From assembly GCF_005222205.1 (NCBI RefSeq), contig NZ_CP032346.1:787001-851000 (forward strand): a stretch of DNA of 64,000 nucleotides, read 5' to 3'. This stretch comes from Azospirillum brasilense. Lineage in GTDB: Bacteria; Pseudomonadota; Alphaproteobacteria; Azospirillales; Azospirillaceae. Position 1 is the first letter of the stretch. Every line of letters starts with the position of its first letter. Below are positions 48,040 to 57,245 of the stretch, piece after piece. A program made the position numbers and the translations under genes. The notes under the pieces were generated by a model that was given only the letters and a program-made list of their open reading frames with translations, was not told where the DNA came from and did not search any database.

Positions 48040-49191
48040 CTAATCGGCGACGCGCAGGCGGGACCGGGGATCGTTCGGCCCGTCCTTCGATCCCAAACCG
48101 CTCATGGCCGCGTCGATCTCCTCCATGCTGTAAGCCATGGATGGCGCCAGGTTCGTGACGTGGTGGTCCCATTGCATCCGGCAGGAGATGTAGGCCTCGG
48201 CGCCGGCCTGCCCGTCGGCCGTGACCTGGATCCCCGCCTGCCGAAGCCGCTGCAGGGCAGCGTGGTAGCGTGCCCGCCAAAGGTCCCGGGTCTGCTGGTC
48301 CGGTTGGGCCTCCCGGTCCGGTGCCCCATGGGGAAGGAAGGTGTTCTCCAAGGAGACGAGGAGCAACATGGACGCTTCCCGGAGCTGCGCGACAGCTCCC
48401 GCCTCCCGCAGCCAGCGGTGCTTCTGATCATCTAGGGCGCTCCCGATCAGGCTCACCGTGTCCAACGCGACCAGCGTGGAACGGGACACCGAGTGGTAGG
48501 GATCATTGAAGCGGAAATAGAACAGCACCGGGTAGAAGTGGTGCGCCTCCTTGGCCTGGGTCATCTCGACACCGAGTTCCGACAGGTTCGTGTAGCCGCC
48601 GCTGAACTGCCCCTCGGGTCCGAGACGCGCCAGCAGTTCGGCGGCATCGCCTGTGCACCCTGAAAGGAAATGGATGTTCATGGCCAGCACGTTGCGCCTT
48701 TGGAGCGCCGTATACACCTGCATCAGATAGGTCAGCGTCAGCGACATCACCGACATGCCGATCAGCGAGTTGAACAGGAAAAGCAGCCGCGTGAGGCTCG
48801 TGTGCGGGGTGAAGTCACTCGCCCCGACGATGGCCATGCTGGTTCCCCCGGCATACATCGCGGTGACGAAGTCCGTGGGGGTCTCGCCGTTGGTGGCGCG
48901 GATGGAGGTGCCGAGTTCCGGGTGCATGATCAACGCCGCCCCGAGCGTCAGCCCGAGAGCCCAGACCCCGACCAGCAGCACGAGGATGACCGGACCACAG
49001 AAGGACAGAACGCTCCCGTGTCGAGAGCCAAGAAGCTTCGAGGCCTTGACGAAGCAAGCCCAGACCAGCCGCTCGACCCTGATTCCGATGATGCCGGTTC
49101 CGATCCGGGCGTAGAGCACGGTCAGAAAAATATCGAGCAAGATGATCAGGATCAGCAGTGCTCCAAGGCCCTGCTCCAGTCGTCCCACCAT
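48040..49191 (-). CDS. Two-TM/pore-type ion channel family protein with degenerate filter
   Basis: A 383-aa membrane protein. Hydrophobic segments lie near residues 10-30, 65-90 and 128-155. Between the last two is a pore-loop-like stretch, FVTAMYAGGTSMAIVGASDFTP, aligning with the ALYFSGTTFFTLGYGDVVP type of bacterial two-TM channels, but GYGD is replaced by GASD. The long C-terminal cytoplasmic region (about 160-383) is helical. Ion selectivity cannot be assumed to be for potassium. It is convergent with the DUF4167-like gene, and the next gene upstream is 35 bp away on the same strand. Confidence 0.78.
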   Translation of the reverse strand: MVGRLEQGLGALLILIILLDIFLTVLYARIGTGIIGIRVERLVWACFVKASKLLGSRHGSVLSFCGPVILVLLVGVWALGLTLGAALIMHPELGTSIRATNGETPTDFVTAMYAGGTSMAIVGASDFTPHTSLTRLLFLFNSLIGMSVMSLTLTYLMQVYTALQRRNVLAMNIHFLSGCTGDAAELLARLGPEGQFSGGYTNLSELGVEMTQAKEAHHFYPVLFYFRFNDPYHSVSRSTLVALDTVSLIGSALDDQKHRWLREAGAVAQLREASMLLLVSLENTFLPHGAPDREAQPDQQTRDLWRARYHAALQRLRQAGIQVTADGQAGAEAYISCRMQWDHHVTNLAPSMAYSMEEIDAAMSGLGSKDGPNDPRSRLRVAD

Positions 49192-49226
49192 GGCGGCCTC
49201 CTGTCATCCCAACGGCTCCGTCGGGG

Positions 49227-50393
49227 TCATTGGGGCTGCCCGACCGGGCTGGTCGCCTCCGCGCTCTGCCCAGGCTCGATGCGCCACAGCTGCGTCTCAA
49301 GGCGCGGGCCGGTCTCGGGCTTGAACCAGTTCATGTCCTGAATGCGGGAACTGGTGACGTAGACGGTCCCGTCAGGCCCCTCCGAGAATGTGTCGGGCCA
49401 GCGCAACCGTTTGTCCTGCACGAGGGTGGTGACGCTGTTCCCCTCACGGACCTTCACGGCATCCTGCTCGATCGCGCTCAGATAAAGCCGTCCGCGCCCG
49501 TCGATCCAAAGACCGTCCGTCGGCTCGGTTTCGGCGGCACGCTCGACGCGAGCTTTGAGCTCCTTTTCGGACAGGCGTGGGTTTTCCAAGGCATCCGTCG
49601 GGATGCGATAGAGGGTCCGGCCGGTCAGCGCCTTCCAATAGAGCGTGCGCCCGTCGGGAGAGAGCGCGATGCTGTCGGCGGCAAATTCCACCCCGCGCCC
49701 GTCGGGCCGGCGCAACTCCCGCCCGTCGGTCTTCACCACCACATCCTTTTCCGGTTGGGTGCTCGGGTGGCCGTGGAGGACGCGTCGAGCCTTGCCGCTC
49801 TGCAGATCCACGACGACGAGAGCGCCCTTGGCCCCGGCGTCGGTCAGGTAGGCATGCCGCCCATCCGGCGAAAACCGGACATCGTTCAGGTAGCTGCCCT
49901 GGGGTGCGACCGTCTCGTCGAAGCGGATCACCTGGGCAACCTTGTTCGTCTTCAGGTCGATCCTGACGAGCTTGGGCCCGCCCTGCACGACGGGTGCCGT
50001 GGCCGGCGCGGCCGGGTCGACAACCCAGAGATTGCCCCGCGCGTCGGCCACGACGCTCTGGACGCACACGAAGTGATCCCCGGCCGCCATCTGGTTCTTC
50101 TTGGCGTTGCGCCAGGAGTTCCAGGCGTCATCCGGATAGGGCTTGATGTGGCCGTCGCGCGTCACCTCGGCGACCGAGATCGGTGCATCCTCCGTCCAGC
50201 GCGGAAAGTTGACGAAGATGCGCCCGTCCTTCGAAACGGTCACCCCGGTCACTTGGTGTTCGAAGCTGGCGACCTGCTCCAGGTGCGCCGTACCCTGAGA
50301 TGGTGCGGCGCCCTGCTGCGCCATGGATGTGCCGGCCAGGAGCGTTCCGAAAAGCAGGGTCACCGTTGCGAGCCGTTGCATGTTCATTTCCAT
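49227..50393 (-). CDS. Major royal jelly/yellow-type (dopachrome tautomerase-related) secreted protein
   Basis: A 388-aa protein with a Sec signal peptide (MQRLATVTLLFGTLLAGTSMAQQ in part, cleavage near AQQ-GA). The mature part is a six-bladed beta-propeller of the MRJP/yellow family: FVNFPRW, WVVDPAAPA, NDVRFSPDGRHAYLTDAG and RRPDGRGVEFAADSIALSPDGRTLYW are hallmark segments. Bacterial members are of unknown function, possibly lactonase-like. Three starts (ATG 50393, 50387, 50381) are in frame; the third has GGAAA at a good distance. Directly upstream lie four 14-bp tandem repeats. Confidence 0.9.
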   Translation of the reverse strand: MEMNMQRLATVTLLFGTLLAGTSMAQQGAAPSQGTAHLEQVASFEHQVTGVTVSKDGRIFVNFPRWTEDAPISVAEVTRDGHIKPYPDDAWNSWRNAKKNQMAAGDHFVCVQSVVADARGNLWVVDPAAPATAPVVQGGPKLVRIDLKTNKVAQVIRFDETVAPQGSYLNDVRFSPDGRHAYLTDAGAKGALVVVDLQSGKARRVLHGHPSTQPEKDVVVKTDGRELRRPDGRGVEFAADSIALSPDGRTLYWKALTGRTLYRIPTDALENPRLSEKELKARVERAAETEPTDGLWIDGRGRLYLSAIEQDAVKVREGNSVTTLVQDKRLRWPDTFSEGPDGTVYVTSSRIQDMNWFKPETGPRLETQLWRIEPGQSAEATSPVGQPQ

Positions 50394-50394
50394 C

Positions 50395-50450
50395 GCGTGG
50401 CCGTGATCGCGTGGCCGTGATCGTGTGGCCGTGATCGTGTGGCCGAGATC
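50395..50450. repeat. 14-bp tandem repeat, four copies
   Basis: Four successive units of GYGTGGCCGTGATC (plus strand; one unit has GAGATC), with a fifth partial unit after 50450. It lies immediately upstream of the start codon of the minus-strand secreted propeller protein, in its leader region. Too regular and without spacers, so not a CRISPR. Confidence 0.85.
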
Positions 50451-50515
50451 GTGTGGGATGCGGCGGCCGTCTCACGGCGCAAACGCCGCTCGGACGCAGC
50501 CGTATCGTCGATGGT

Positions 50516-51127
50516 TCAAACCGGCCGTGCCTTCTCCTGCGCCTTCTCCTGCGGGGCGCGATTGGACACCGCGGCGAGGGCTGGTGCGGCCCGCATGTCC
50601 GGGGGCACCTTGAAATCCCTGGCTGCGCCACGCGCCGCCTGGACACCCTGCGGGAAGCCCGTCCGATCCCGGTAGGAGCGTGGCCGGTCACGGGGGCGGC
50701 GGTGGCGGGCCGTGACCCCCTGCGCGCCGATGATGTCGAGCAGCGTCACCCCCAGCACCGCCGCGAGAGCAATCCCGACGTTGTCGCGCTTCGGATTGTC
50801 ATGCCGCATGGCCATCATCAGGGTGGCGATGTCGAGCCCGTCGCCGGCCACCCGGCTCCACAACCCAAGATGCTTGTCGGGCGAGAGCGAGACGATGCCG
50901 TGCCCGAGTTCGCGGACACCATAGGCCCGCACAAGGGCTTCCTTGCCCTCCATGCCAAGCGCCCGGGTGATGCGCTTCGCCGCGAACAGCTCCGTCACGC
51001 CGAGCGCGATGCTGTACCAGCCGAGTGCCCTGGCCAAGCGGTCGGCGGCTCCCAGCGAGCTGGGGCCGGCGTGGAGGACCTTCGGGTCGCCCTTGGACCG
51101 GGCGATGTTCGAGATGGTGTAAGTCAC
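50516..51127 (-). CDS. Hypothetical protein with membrane-like middle region
   Basis: A 203-aa protein without a recognised function. The N-terminal part (ARALGWYSIALGVTELFAAKRITRALG) and the middle (GDGLDIATLMM and VGIALAAVLGVTLLDIIGAQ) contain about three hydrophobic helices. The C-terminal 70 residues are basic and repetitive, ending EKAQEKARPV. The N-terminal region is of a type often fused to polyketide cyclase/dehydrase-like domains, but no such domain follows here, so the tail may be a replacement or a frame change. It lies 18 bp downstream of the alcohol dehydrogenase gene, on the same strand. Confidence 0.75.
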   Translation of the reverse strand: MTYTISNIARSKGDPKVLHAGPSSLGAADRLARALGWYSIALGVTELFAAKRITRALGMEGKEALVRAYGVRELGHGIVSLSPDKHLGLWSRVAGDGLDIATLMMAMRHDNPKRDNVGIALAAVLGVTLLDIIGAQGVTARHRRPRDRPRSYRDRTGFPQGVQAARGAARDFKVPPDMRAAPALAAVSNRAPQEKAQEKARPV

Positions 51128-51145
51128 GTCTTCTCTCCCCGGTCT

Positions 51146-52321
51146 TCAAGGTTTCAGGACGACTTTGACGCAGCTGTCCTGCTTGTCGCGGAACACCTTG
51201 TACATCTCGGGCCCCTCATCGAGGCTCACGGTGTGGGTGATGACGAAGGATGGATCGATCTGCCCCTCCTCGATGCGGCGCAGGAGGTCGTCGGTCCAAC
51301 GGTTGACGTGCGTCTGGCCCGTCCGGATGGTCAGCCCCTTGTTCATCAGCTGGCCCATCGGGATCTTGTCGACCAACCCGCCATAGACGCCCGGGATCGA
51401 AATCACCCCGGCCGGGCGGCAGACGTAGATCATCTCGCGAAGGACGTGCGGCCGGTCGCTTTCGGCGCCCAGCATCTGCTTGGCGCGGTCGTAGACCGTA
51501 TCCGGCATGGACGGCGAGACATGGGCTTCCATGCCGATGGCGTCGATGCACTTCTCCGGGCCCAAGCCACCGGTGAGCTCGTTCAGACGCTCGACCACGC
51601 TCTCTTCGTCGAAGTTGATGGTGATGGCGCCACCGGCTTCCGCCATGTCCAGGCGCTCCGGCAGATGATCGATGGCGACCACCTGCTTGGCGCCGAGGAG
51701 GACGGCGCTGCGGATCGCCATCTGACCGACGGGACCGCAGCCCCAGATCGCGACGGTGTCGGTCGGTTGGATGTCGCACTGGACCGCGGCCTGCCAGCCG
51801 GTCGGGAAGATGTCACCCAGGAAGAGGACCTTCTCGTCCGGGATCCCATCCGGCACCTTGATGTGCGTCGCGTCGGCGAAGGGAACGCGGAGATATTCGG
51901 CCTGCCCGCCCGGATAGCCGCCGGTCAGATGCGTGTAGCCGAACAGGCCTGCGGTCGGGTGGCCGAAGACCTTGTCGGCGAGATACTTCTTGCGGTTGGT
52001 GGCCTCGCACACCGAGAAATTGCCGCGTTTGCACTGGTCGCACTCGCCGCAGATGATCGTGAACGGAACCACCACCCGGTCGCCGACCTTGAGCTTGTGC
52101 TTGGCCTCGGGCCCGACCTCGACGACCTCCCCCATCATCTCATGCCCCATGATGTCGCCGGGCAGCATCGCCGGGATGAAGTTGTGGAACAGGTGCAGGT
52201 CCGAGCCGCAAATGGCGCAGCTCGTCACCTTGACGATGGCGTCGCGCGGCTGCTCGAGTTCGGGGTCGGTGACGGTGTCGCACCGGATGTCTTCCTTGCC
52301 GTGCCAAACCAAGGCTCGCAT
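51146..52321 (-). CDS. Zinc-dependent alcohol dehydrogenase (formaldehyde-dehydrogenase-like)
   Basis: A 391-aa medium-chain dehydrogenase. Catalytic-zinc ligands: CAICGSDLH near residue 37 and [12 protein letters not shown]. Structural-zinc cysteines: [15 protein letters not shown]. The extended length and the [11 protein letters not shown] segment resemble glutathione-independent formaldehyde dehydrogenases/threonine-dehydrogenase-like members. ATG 52321 follows AAGGAGG, better than a longer start at 52384. It probably shares a transcript with the hypothetical membrane gene downstream. Exact substrate unknown. Confidence 0.93.
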   Translation of the reverse strand: MRALVWHGKEDIRCDTVTDPELEQPRDAIVKVTSCAICGSDLHLFHNFIPAMLPGDIMGHEMMGEVVEVGPEAKHKLKVGDRVVVPFTIICGECDQCKRGNFSVCEATNRKKYLADKVFGHPTAGLFGYTHLTGGYPGGQAEYLRVPFADATHIKVPDGIPDEKVLFLGDIFPTGWQAAVQCDIQPTDTVAIWGCGPVGQMAIRSAVLLGAKQVVAIDHLPERLDMAEAGGAITINFDEESVVERLNELTGGLGPEKCIDAIGMEAHVSPSMPDTVYDRAKQMLGAESDRPHVLREMIYVCRPAGVISIPGVYGGLVDKIPMGQLMNKGLTIRTGQTHVNRWTDDLLRRIEEGQIDPSFVITHTVSLDEGPEMYKVFRDKQDSCVKVVLKP

Positions 52322-52453
52322 GCTGTCCTCCTTCATCCTGCCAAGGTGCAGAGGCCTGCGCTTCCGGGAGTGATTCGGACCCAAGAGCCTGTCTCTGCGG
52401 GGATGGTCTGTCGGATTGAAAGCCTCAAAACCTGAACGAGCCTCACCGCGTTC

Positions 52454-54808
52454 CTAGGGATGGTTCCTCAGGGAACCTCCGCGCCAGGGCTTCATAACCG
52501 CCGTCACTTGACCGCCATCACTTGACCGCCGCGGCGCCTGCACGCCCGCTGACGCGGCAATCCGCACCGCGTCGGGCACGGTCTTGGCGCCAAGCCGCTG
52601 CATGACATGGGCCCGATGGGTCTCCACCGTGCGCGGGCTGATGCCGATGTCCCGCCCGATCTGCTTGTTCGTCTGGCCGGCGAGGATGCCGGCCAACACC
52701 TCCCGTTCCCGCTCCGACATCCCGGCCATGCGGGCCCGGGCCCAGCCGGCCTCGTGGTCGGCCTCCTGATCGGCCTCTTCGGTCTGCCGAATGTCAGCCG
52801 CCGCCGCCGCGACGGCGGCGAGCAGGTTGTCCGTCTGATAAGGCGACGGCAGGAAATCCACCGCGCCGGCCTTCATCACGTGCACGCCGAAGGTCACATC
52901 GCCTCCGGCGTCACCCAGAACGATCACCGGCAGGCCGATCCGCCGAGCCTTGAGTTCCCTCGGGATGGTGAGGCCGCCCGCGTCAGGCTGTTGGATGTCG
53001 AGCACGACGCAGCCGGACACCAGGGCGGGTGCCGACTCCAGAAAGGCTTTGCCGGACGGGAAGGCTCTGACGTCGTAGCCGGCCTCCCGGAGCACGCGGG
53101 AGAGCCTCTCGCGCGAGGTCCCTTCTGCGTCGACGATGTACACGAAGCGCCCTTCATGGCGCGTGATGTCCTGGGCGATGCCGCCGGTGCGCCGGATCCG
53201 GCCCTGTTCGTCCCGGATGGGGAAGAAGGTGTTGCGGATCCAACGCAGCGCCCCGTCGGATCGGGTGATGCGGAACTCCTCCACGGAGACCACACCGAGC
53301 GCGGTCCTGGCGAAAGCCTCGATGACGCGGGCGCGGTCATCGCGATGAACGACCTCGATCCACCGGCCCATGTCCTGACAAACGCCGTTGTGCGCTGTCC
53401 CGAACACCGTCTCGAAGACCGGGTTGAGATATTCAACCGTTCGGTCTCCCGCGTTGGCGATCCAGAACGCGTTCGTGGAATGCGCCGCGAACTCGCGGAA
53501 GCGCTCTTCGGCACGCTTCTCACGGTCGATGTCCTGCACCACGAAGACCGCGCCCAGCCTCTCCCGGGCGGCGTTGTGGAAGGGCGCGGCGCTCACCCGC
53601 GTCCACGCCTCCCGTCCGTCCGGCAAGGTGAAGATGAAGTCGATTCCGGGAACGACCGTTTCGCCCCGCAGCGCCCGCGCGCCTGGATAATCCGAGGGGC
53701 TGAGAGGCTGGCCATCGGGGGTGTAGGCTCGCCAATGCCCGGCTTGCTTCGAGGTTCGGGAGGAAATGTTGAGGGGGGTATACTGCTGAAGCATCCGGTT
53801 CCCCAGCGTGATGTTGCCCTCCTGGTCGGCGAGACCCACACCGACCGGCAACTGATCCAGGATCGCCGAGAGCCGGGCCTCGCTCTCGCGCAAGGCCGCT
53901 TCGGCCCGCTTGCGTTCCGTGATCTCAAGCGCAGCCCCGGTGAAGTCCACCGGCTGGCCATTTTCGAAGGTGGTCCGGCCATGGGTGGAGACCCAACGCT
54001 CGACCCCGTCCTCGATCCCGATGACGCGATAGTCGATGTGGTAGACACCATCGCCTGCGGGATCGATACAATGGGCCAGCGCGGCCTCGACCTGGGCCCG
54101 GTCATCAGGATGAATGCCGAACATCCAGACATCCAACGAGACCGGCGTACCCGGGGACAGGCCCCACATGGACCTCAGGCGAGCATCCCAATCCAGCGCA
54201 CCGGTTGCCGGATCCCACGTATAGGGTGAGACATCGACGAGATCGATGGCGGCCTGGAGCCGCGCCTCGCTCCGGCGCAGGGCCGTCTCGGCGTGGACAC
54301 GCTGCGTGGTTTCAAGAACAGTGCACAGGATCCCGCCGACCCCGCCCGTCTCATCACGAATGGGGCTGTAGGAGAACGAGAACCAAGTTGCCTCGGGATG
54401 GCCGCGGCGCACGAGCGTCAGCGGCAGGTCCTCAAAGTAGCTGGCCTCGCCGTGCATGGCCCGTTCGGTGATCGGACCGATGGTGTCCCACACCTCCGGC
54501 CAGACCTTGGGGAACGGCCGCCCGAGGCCGTTCGGTTTGTCACCCATGATCGGAATGTAGGCGTCGTTGTAGAAGCTCGTCAGTTCCGGCCCCCAGGCCA
54601 GGTAGGTGGGGAAAGCGGAGTTCAGCATGATGCTCAAGGCGGTGCGGAGCGACTGTGGCCAAGTCTCTGCCGGCCCGAGCGGCGTGGCCGTCCAGTCGTG
54701 GGTTCGCACGCATTCGCCCATGATGCCGCCACCGTGAAAACCGTCCGCCGCGCTCGCGTCATTTCCTCTGTGGAAGCGTCTGGGCGTCTCAAGGAACTGT
54801 CTGCTCAT
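52454..54808 (-). CDS. Multi-PAS protein fused to receiver and LuxR-type HTH (no kinase domain)
   Basis: A 784-aa cytoplasmic protein. Four PAS/PAC units lie at about residues 35-165, 175-300, 305-425 and 430-545. The first is of the PAS type often found in hybrid kinases (THDWTATPLGPAETWPQSLR). A FixJ-type receiver (about 550-670) has the phospho-acceptor Asp in CVVLDIQQPDAGGL and ends near the usual lysine, here replaced (LPSPYQTDNLL: S/P where K-P is expected). The C-terminal LuxR/NarL HTH is MSEREREVLAGILAGQTNKQIGRDIGIS (in part). No HisKA/HATPase is present, so it directly joins sensing to DNA binding. ATG 54808 follows GGGAAG. Confidence 0.9.
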   Translation of the reverse strand: MSRQFLETPRRFHRGNDASAADGFHGGGIMGECVRTHDWTATPLGPAETWPQSLRTALSIMLNSAFPTYLAWGPELTSFYNDAYIPIMGDKPNGLGRPFPKVWPEVWDTIGPITERAMHGEASYFEDLPLTLVRRGHPEATWFSFSYSPIRDETGGVGGILCTVLETTQRVHAETALRRSEARLQAAIDLVDVSPYTWDPATGALDWDARLRSMWGLSPGTPVSLDVWMFGIHPDDRAQVEAALAHCIDPAGDGVYHIDYRVIGIEDGVERWVSTHGRTTFENGQPVDFTGAALEITERKRAEAALRESEARLSAILDQLPVGVGLADQEGNITLGNRMLQQYTPLNISSRTSKQAGHWRAYTPDGQPLSPSDYPGARALRGETVVPGIDFIFTLPDGREAWTRVSAAPFHNAARERLGAVFVVQDIDREKRAEERFREFAAHSTNAFWIANAGDRTVEYLNPVFETVFGTAHNGVCQDMGRWIEVVHRDDRARVIEAFARTALGVVSVEEFRITRSDGALRWIRNTFFPIRDEQGRIRRTGGIAQDITRHEGRFVYIVDAEGTSRERLSRVLREAGYDVRAFPSGKAFLESAPALVSGCVVLDIQQPDAGGLTIPRELKARRIGLPVIVLGDAGGDVTFGVHVMKAGAVDFLPSPYQTDNLLAAVAAAAADIRQTEEADQEADHEAGWARARMAGMSEREREVLAGILAGQTNKQIGRDIGISPRTVETHRAHVMQRLGAKTVPDAVRIAASAGVQAPRRSSDGGQVTAVMKPWRGGSLRNHP

Positions 54809-55320
54809 GCATCTTCCCGGTTGGTTCGTGGCGATCGGGTGTCGCTCCACGCCGGGCGGACGGGGGACGCCAATCACGAAGCCGCGATTGGTCGTCAGAG
54901 CGCCGGTTCCATAGGGGACCGCCGGACCGATGGCATCCCGCGGCCACTCTTGCACCAGCACGTCTCCGGCCGTCCGGCACCAAGCACGACCGGTGTTTTT
55001 TCTAATTGCCGATCAACTTAAGGTTCTCACTTCGGCCGTGATGACGGGCTCGTCAGCGGCTTGGAACTGCGCATCGCAGTCGGAAGGCGAACTGCGGGCT
55101 TGCGTGCGCCGGGCGTTGACCTTGGGCGAGGAGCCAAACCGGCACACCGGACACGCCACCGTCGTCCGGCTCGCCGGGTGACTGGACGCGACGAAGGCAG
55201 CTTGGACAGCCGCGCGCATGGACAACGGGGGACATCGGCAACTCCCGTCAGCGCCGACGGAACGAGCCATCAATCTCGCCAACCCGCGATCGGGGCAAAT
55301 GGTTCCCTGGCCAACCCCAA
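54809..55320. other. Intergenic stretch without a recognisable gene
   Basis: About 510 bp between the PAS-receiver-LuxR start and the IS5 relic. It presumably contains the promoter of the PAS gene. Short open frames on both strands (for example about 54930-55181 plus and 55013-55282 minus) show no convincing ribosome site or family similarity. Confidence 0.5.
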
Positions 55321-55486
55321 CAGGACGCGGAAAAACAGTCCTGCAGAGCGCCGCCTCCTCTACTGAAGCTTGAAAATGGCGGAGCCGATACCCGTTTTGG
55401 TCAGAATGGAACGGTTTTGCTCGTTCCGAGGCTCCTGGAGCCGCTGTTCAGACGGATTCCGGGGGTGATTACGCCGCAGCCAGCCC
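55321..55486 (-). mobile_element. Right-end remnant of an IS5-family element
   Basis: CAGGACGCGGAAAAA at 55321-55335 is a variant of the intact IS5 end (CAGGGTGCGGAAAAA). The following 150 bp, read on the minus strand, align (about three-quarters identical by eye) with the last part of the intact element at 29277-29441, including the GGCTGGCTGCGGC-TAATCAC transposase end and GGAGCCTCGGA. The rest of the element is missing. It is not a direct copy of the intact one but a diverged relative. Confidence 0.82.
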
Positions 55487-55687
55487 GTCTCTGCGGCGCA
55501 GCGACGGGCGATCCATGTCCAGAGAGTCGCTGCTCTGCGCGATATGATCGGCCTCGCGGTTCACGGCGCCAGCCGCCAGACCTTCGGCATCGTCGACCCA
55601 GGTATGGCGCGACACCGGACGGAACCGAGACGACCGCACCGATCGTGGAGTTTCTTGGGCAACCTTGAATCATCTCCGGACCGCACA

Positions 55688-56548
55688 TCATGCGGTCGCA
55701 TTCACGAGATGGCCCGATACGGTCGAGATGAACGCACGAAGACGCTGAAGACGCCGTAGGTCCCGGTGATATCCCATCCAGATGTCTCGCGCCGGCGGCG
55801 GCGTCGGCAGGTCCAGTCTGCGGATACCCGGGATCTGATTGCCGACCACGCGGGGCAGGACGGCGATTCCGACGCCTTGCCTGCACATGCGCCCCTGGAC
55901 GTTCCGGTTGTTCGATCGCAGGACCGGCCTCGCGTTGGGGAAACTCTCGATGAGCCACGCGATGTCAGGGAAATGGCCGGTGGACGTGTCGTGGGTGATC
56001 AGCCGGAAACCGGTCCCATCGCCATATTTCGGCTCCTGCGCCTCTTCCGCGATGTAAACGCCGTACTCAAGGCGGAAGAGCCGTCGCTGAACAACGTCAG
56101 CGGTGTCGAACGGAACGATACGGAAAGCGACGTCGGCCTCCCGCTGGGCGAGATTGAACAGGCGCGTGCCGGTCAGGATCTCGACGTCGACATTGGGATA
56201 GGCTTTCCAGAAATCCGCCAGGATGGGAGGCAAGACATAGGCCCCGAACCAGTCCGCGGATGAAATGCGCAGACTGCCTTTGAGGTTCTGCTCCTGCCCC
56301 GCAAGCCGGCGCTCCATCGCCAGCGCGCTTTCCTCCATCTGCTCCGCCAGCGCGATGATCCCGTGGCCCTCTTCGGTCAGAACAAGACCGTCCGCGGTGC
56401 GCTGGAAGAGCGTGTGACCGATCGCCTGCTCAAGCGCGCGGAGACGCCGGCCGACGGTCGGGTGGCTTGTCTGAAGAGAACGCGCGGCGGCGCCGAGCGT
56501 GCCGGATCGCGCAATCGCGAGAAAGACTCTGACGTCGCTCCATTCCAT
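55688..56548 (-). CDS. LysR-family transcriptional regulator
   Basis: A 286-aa regulator. The N-terminal winged HTH (about residues 4-62) reads VRVFLAIARSGTLGAAARSL and SHPTVGRRLRALEQAIG; the effector domain follows from about 90, with SLRISSADWFGAYVLPPIL. It is divergent from the EthD/dehydrogenase/SDR/hydrolase/VOC set starting at 56817, its likely target. ATG 56548 begins the first HTH helix; an upstream start at 56578 would add a Val-rich stretch and is unlikely. The 200 bp downstream of its stop hold nothing recognisable before the IS5 relic. Confidence 0.93.
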   Translation of the reverse strand: MEWSDVRVFLAIARSGTLGAAARSLQTSHPTVGRRLRALEQAIGHTLFQRTADGLVLTEEGHGIIALAEQMEESALAMERRLAGQEQNLKGSLRISSADWFGAYVLPPILADFWKAYPNVDVEILTGTRLFNLAQREADVAFRIVPFDTADVVQRRLFRLEYGVYIAEEAQEPKYGDGTGFRLITHDTSTGHFPDIAWLIESFPNARPVLRSNNRNVQGRMCRQGVGIAVLPRVVGNQIPGIRRLDLPTPPPARDIWMGYHRDLRRLQRLRAFISTVSGHLVNATA

Positions 56549-56816
56549 CACAACCACCCACACAAAACTGAACGCCAAGAGTACAGTTATGTCACTTACC
56601 GAACAAAACTAAATGCCTAGATTGCCATCATGGTCTGGGGGAGCGCGTCCTTCTGTGGATCCGCTGGATCCATGCGGGCCGTCGCTTGGGTGAGGAAATC
56701 GTGACCCTGGCTGTGGGACCCAAGGAAAGCTCGTCCGGACGGAACAGAGAGGATTTTCCTGAGGGGTCGCGGAACGCGGCGGCCTGCCTCGATACTCGCA
56801 AATGAGGACCTCGACG

Positions 56817-57116
56817 ATGATCACGATGCTGGTGACCTATGCGGGCGATGAGGAAACGCCGTTCGACCGCGACCATTGGATCAACGTGCACTTCCCGCTC
56901 GTGCGGGAAAGCTGGGGACGTTATGGGCTGGTCAGCGCCGGTGGGTTCTTCCCGCAAGGTGATGGTGCCGGGCTGATCGCGGTTGGGGTCGTCAACTTCC
57001 GCGACGAGGCCGCCATGGAAGCGGCGCTCGATGCGCCGGAGACCGCCCAGGTCATGGCTGACGTCGACATCGTCACCGCCGTCAAACCGCAGCGCAGCAT
57101 CGTGAAGCCACTCTGA
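56817..57116 (+). CDS. EthD-family small protein
   Basis: A 99-aa ferredoxin-like (dimeric alpha-beta barrel) protein of the EthD family: MITMLVTYAGDEETPFDRDHWINVHFPLVRE (in part) carries the typical D-x-x-(Y/W)-x-x-x-H-x-P-L pattern. EthD proteins accompany degradation gene sets (first known with ethyl tert-butyl ether) and some act as decarboxylases or isomerases. GAGGA lies eight bases before ATG 56817. It is the first gene of the LysR-divergent cluster. Confidence 0.88.
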   Translation: MITMLVTYAGDEETPFDRDHWINVHFPLVRESWGRYGLVSAGGFFPQGDGAGLIAVGVVNFRDEAAMEAALDAPETAQVMADVDIVTAVKPQRSIVKPL

Positions 57117-57245
57117 GCGGCACAGCGGCGCCTGTCGATTGCCGGGGCCGCTGATCTCTCCAGGTCTGCGCCCCGGCGCGTCGCAGCGATCGGCGGTGCC
57201 CTCGTCCATGCACACAGCCCTCATCCGCACGACAGGAGAAAGAAC

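Noticed and set aside
50395-50450. Tandem 14-bp repeats considered as a CRISPR array
   Set aside because: Units are directly adjacent with no spacers and no cas gene is present in the window.
54930-55282. Small open frames on both strands in the 54.8-55.3 kb gap
   Set aside because: No convincing start signal or family resemblance, and both strands are open over the same bases.
55401-55958. Open frame antisense/partly overlapping the LysR end and IS5 relic
   Set aside because: Its C-terminal peptide only matches a non-coding frame of the IS5 right end, and the rest overlaps the LysR gene on the same strand in another frame.
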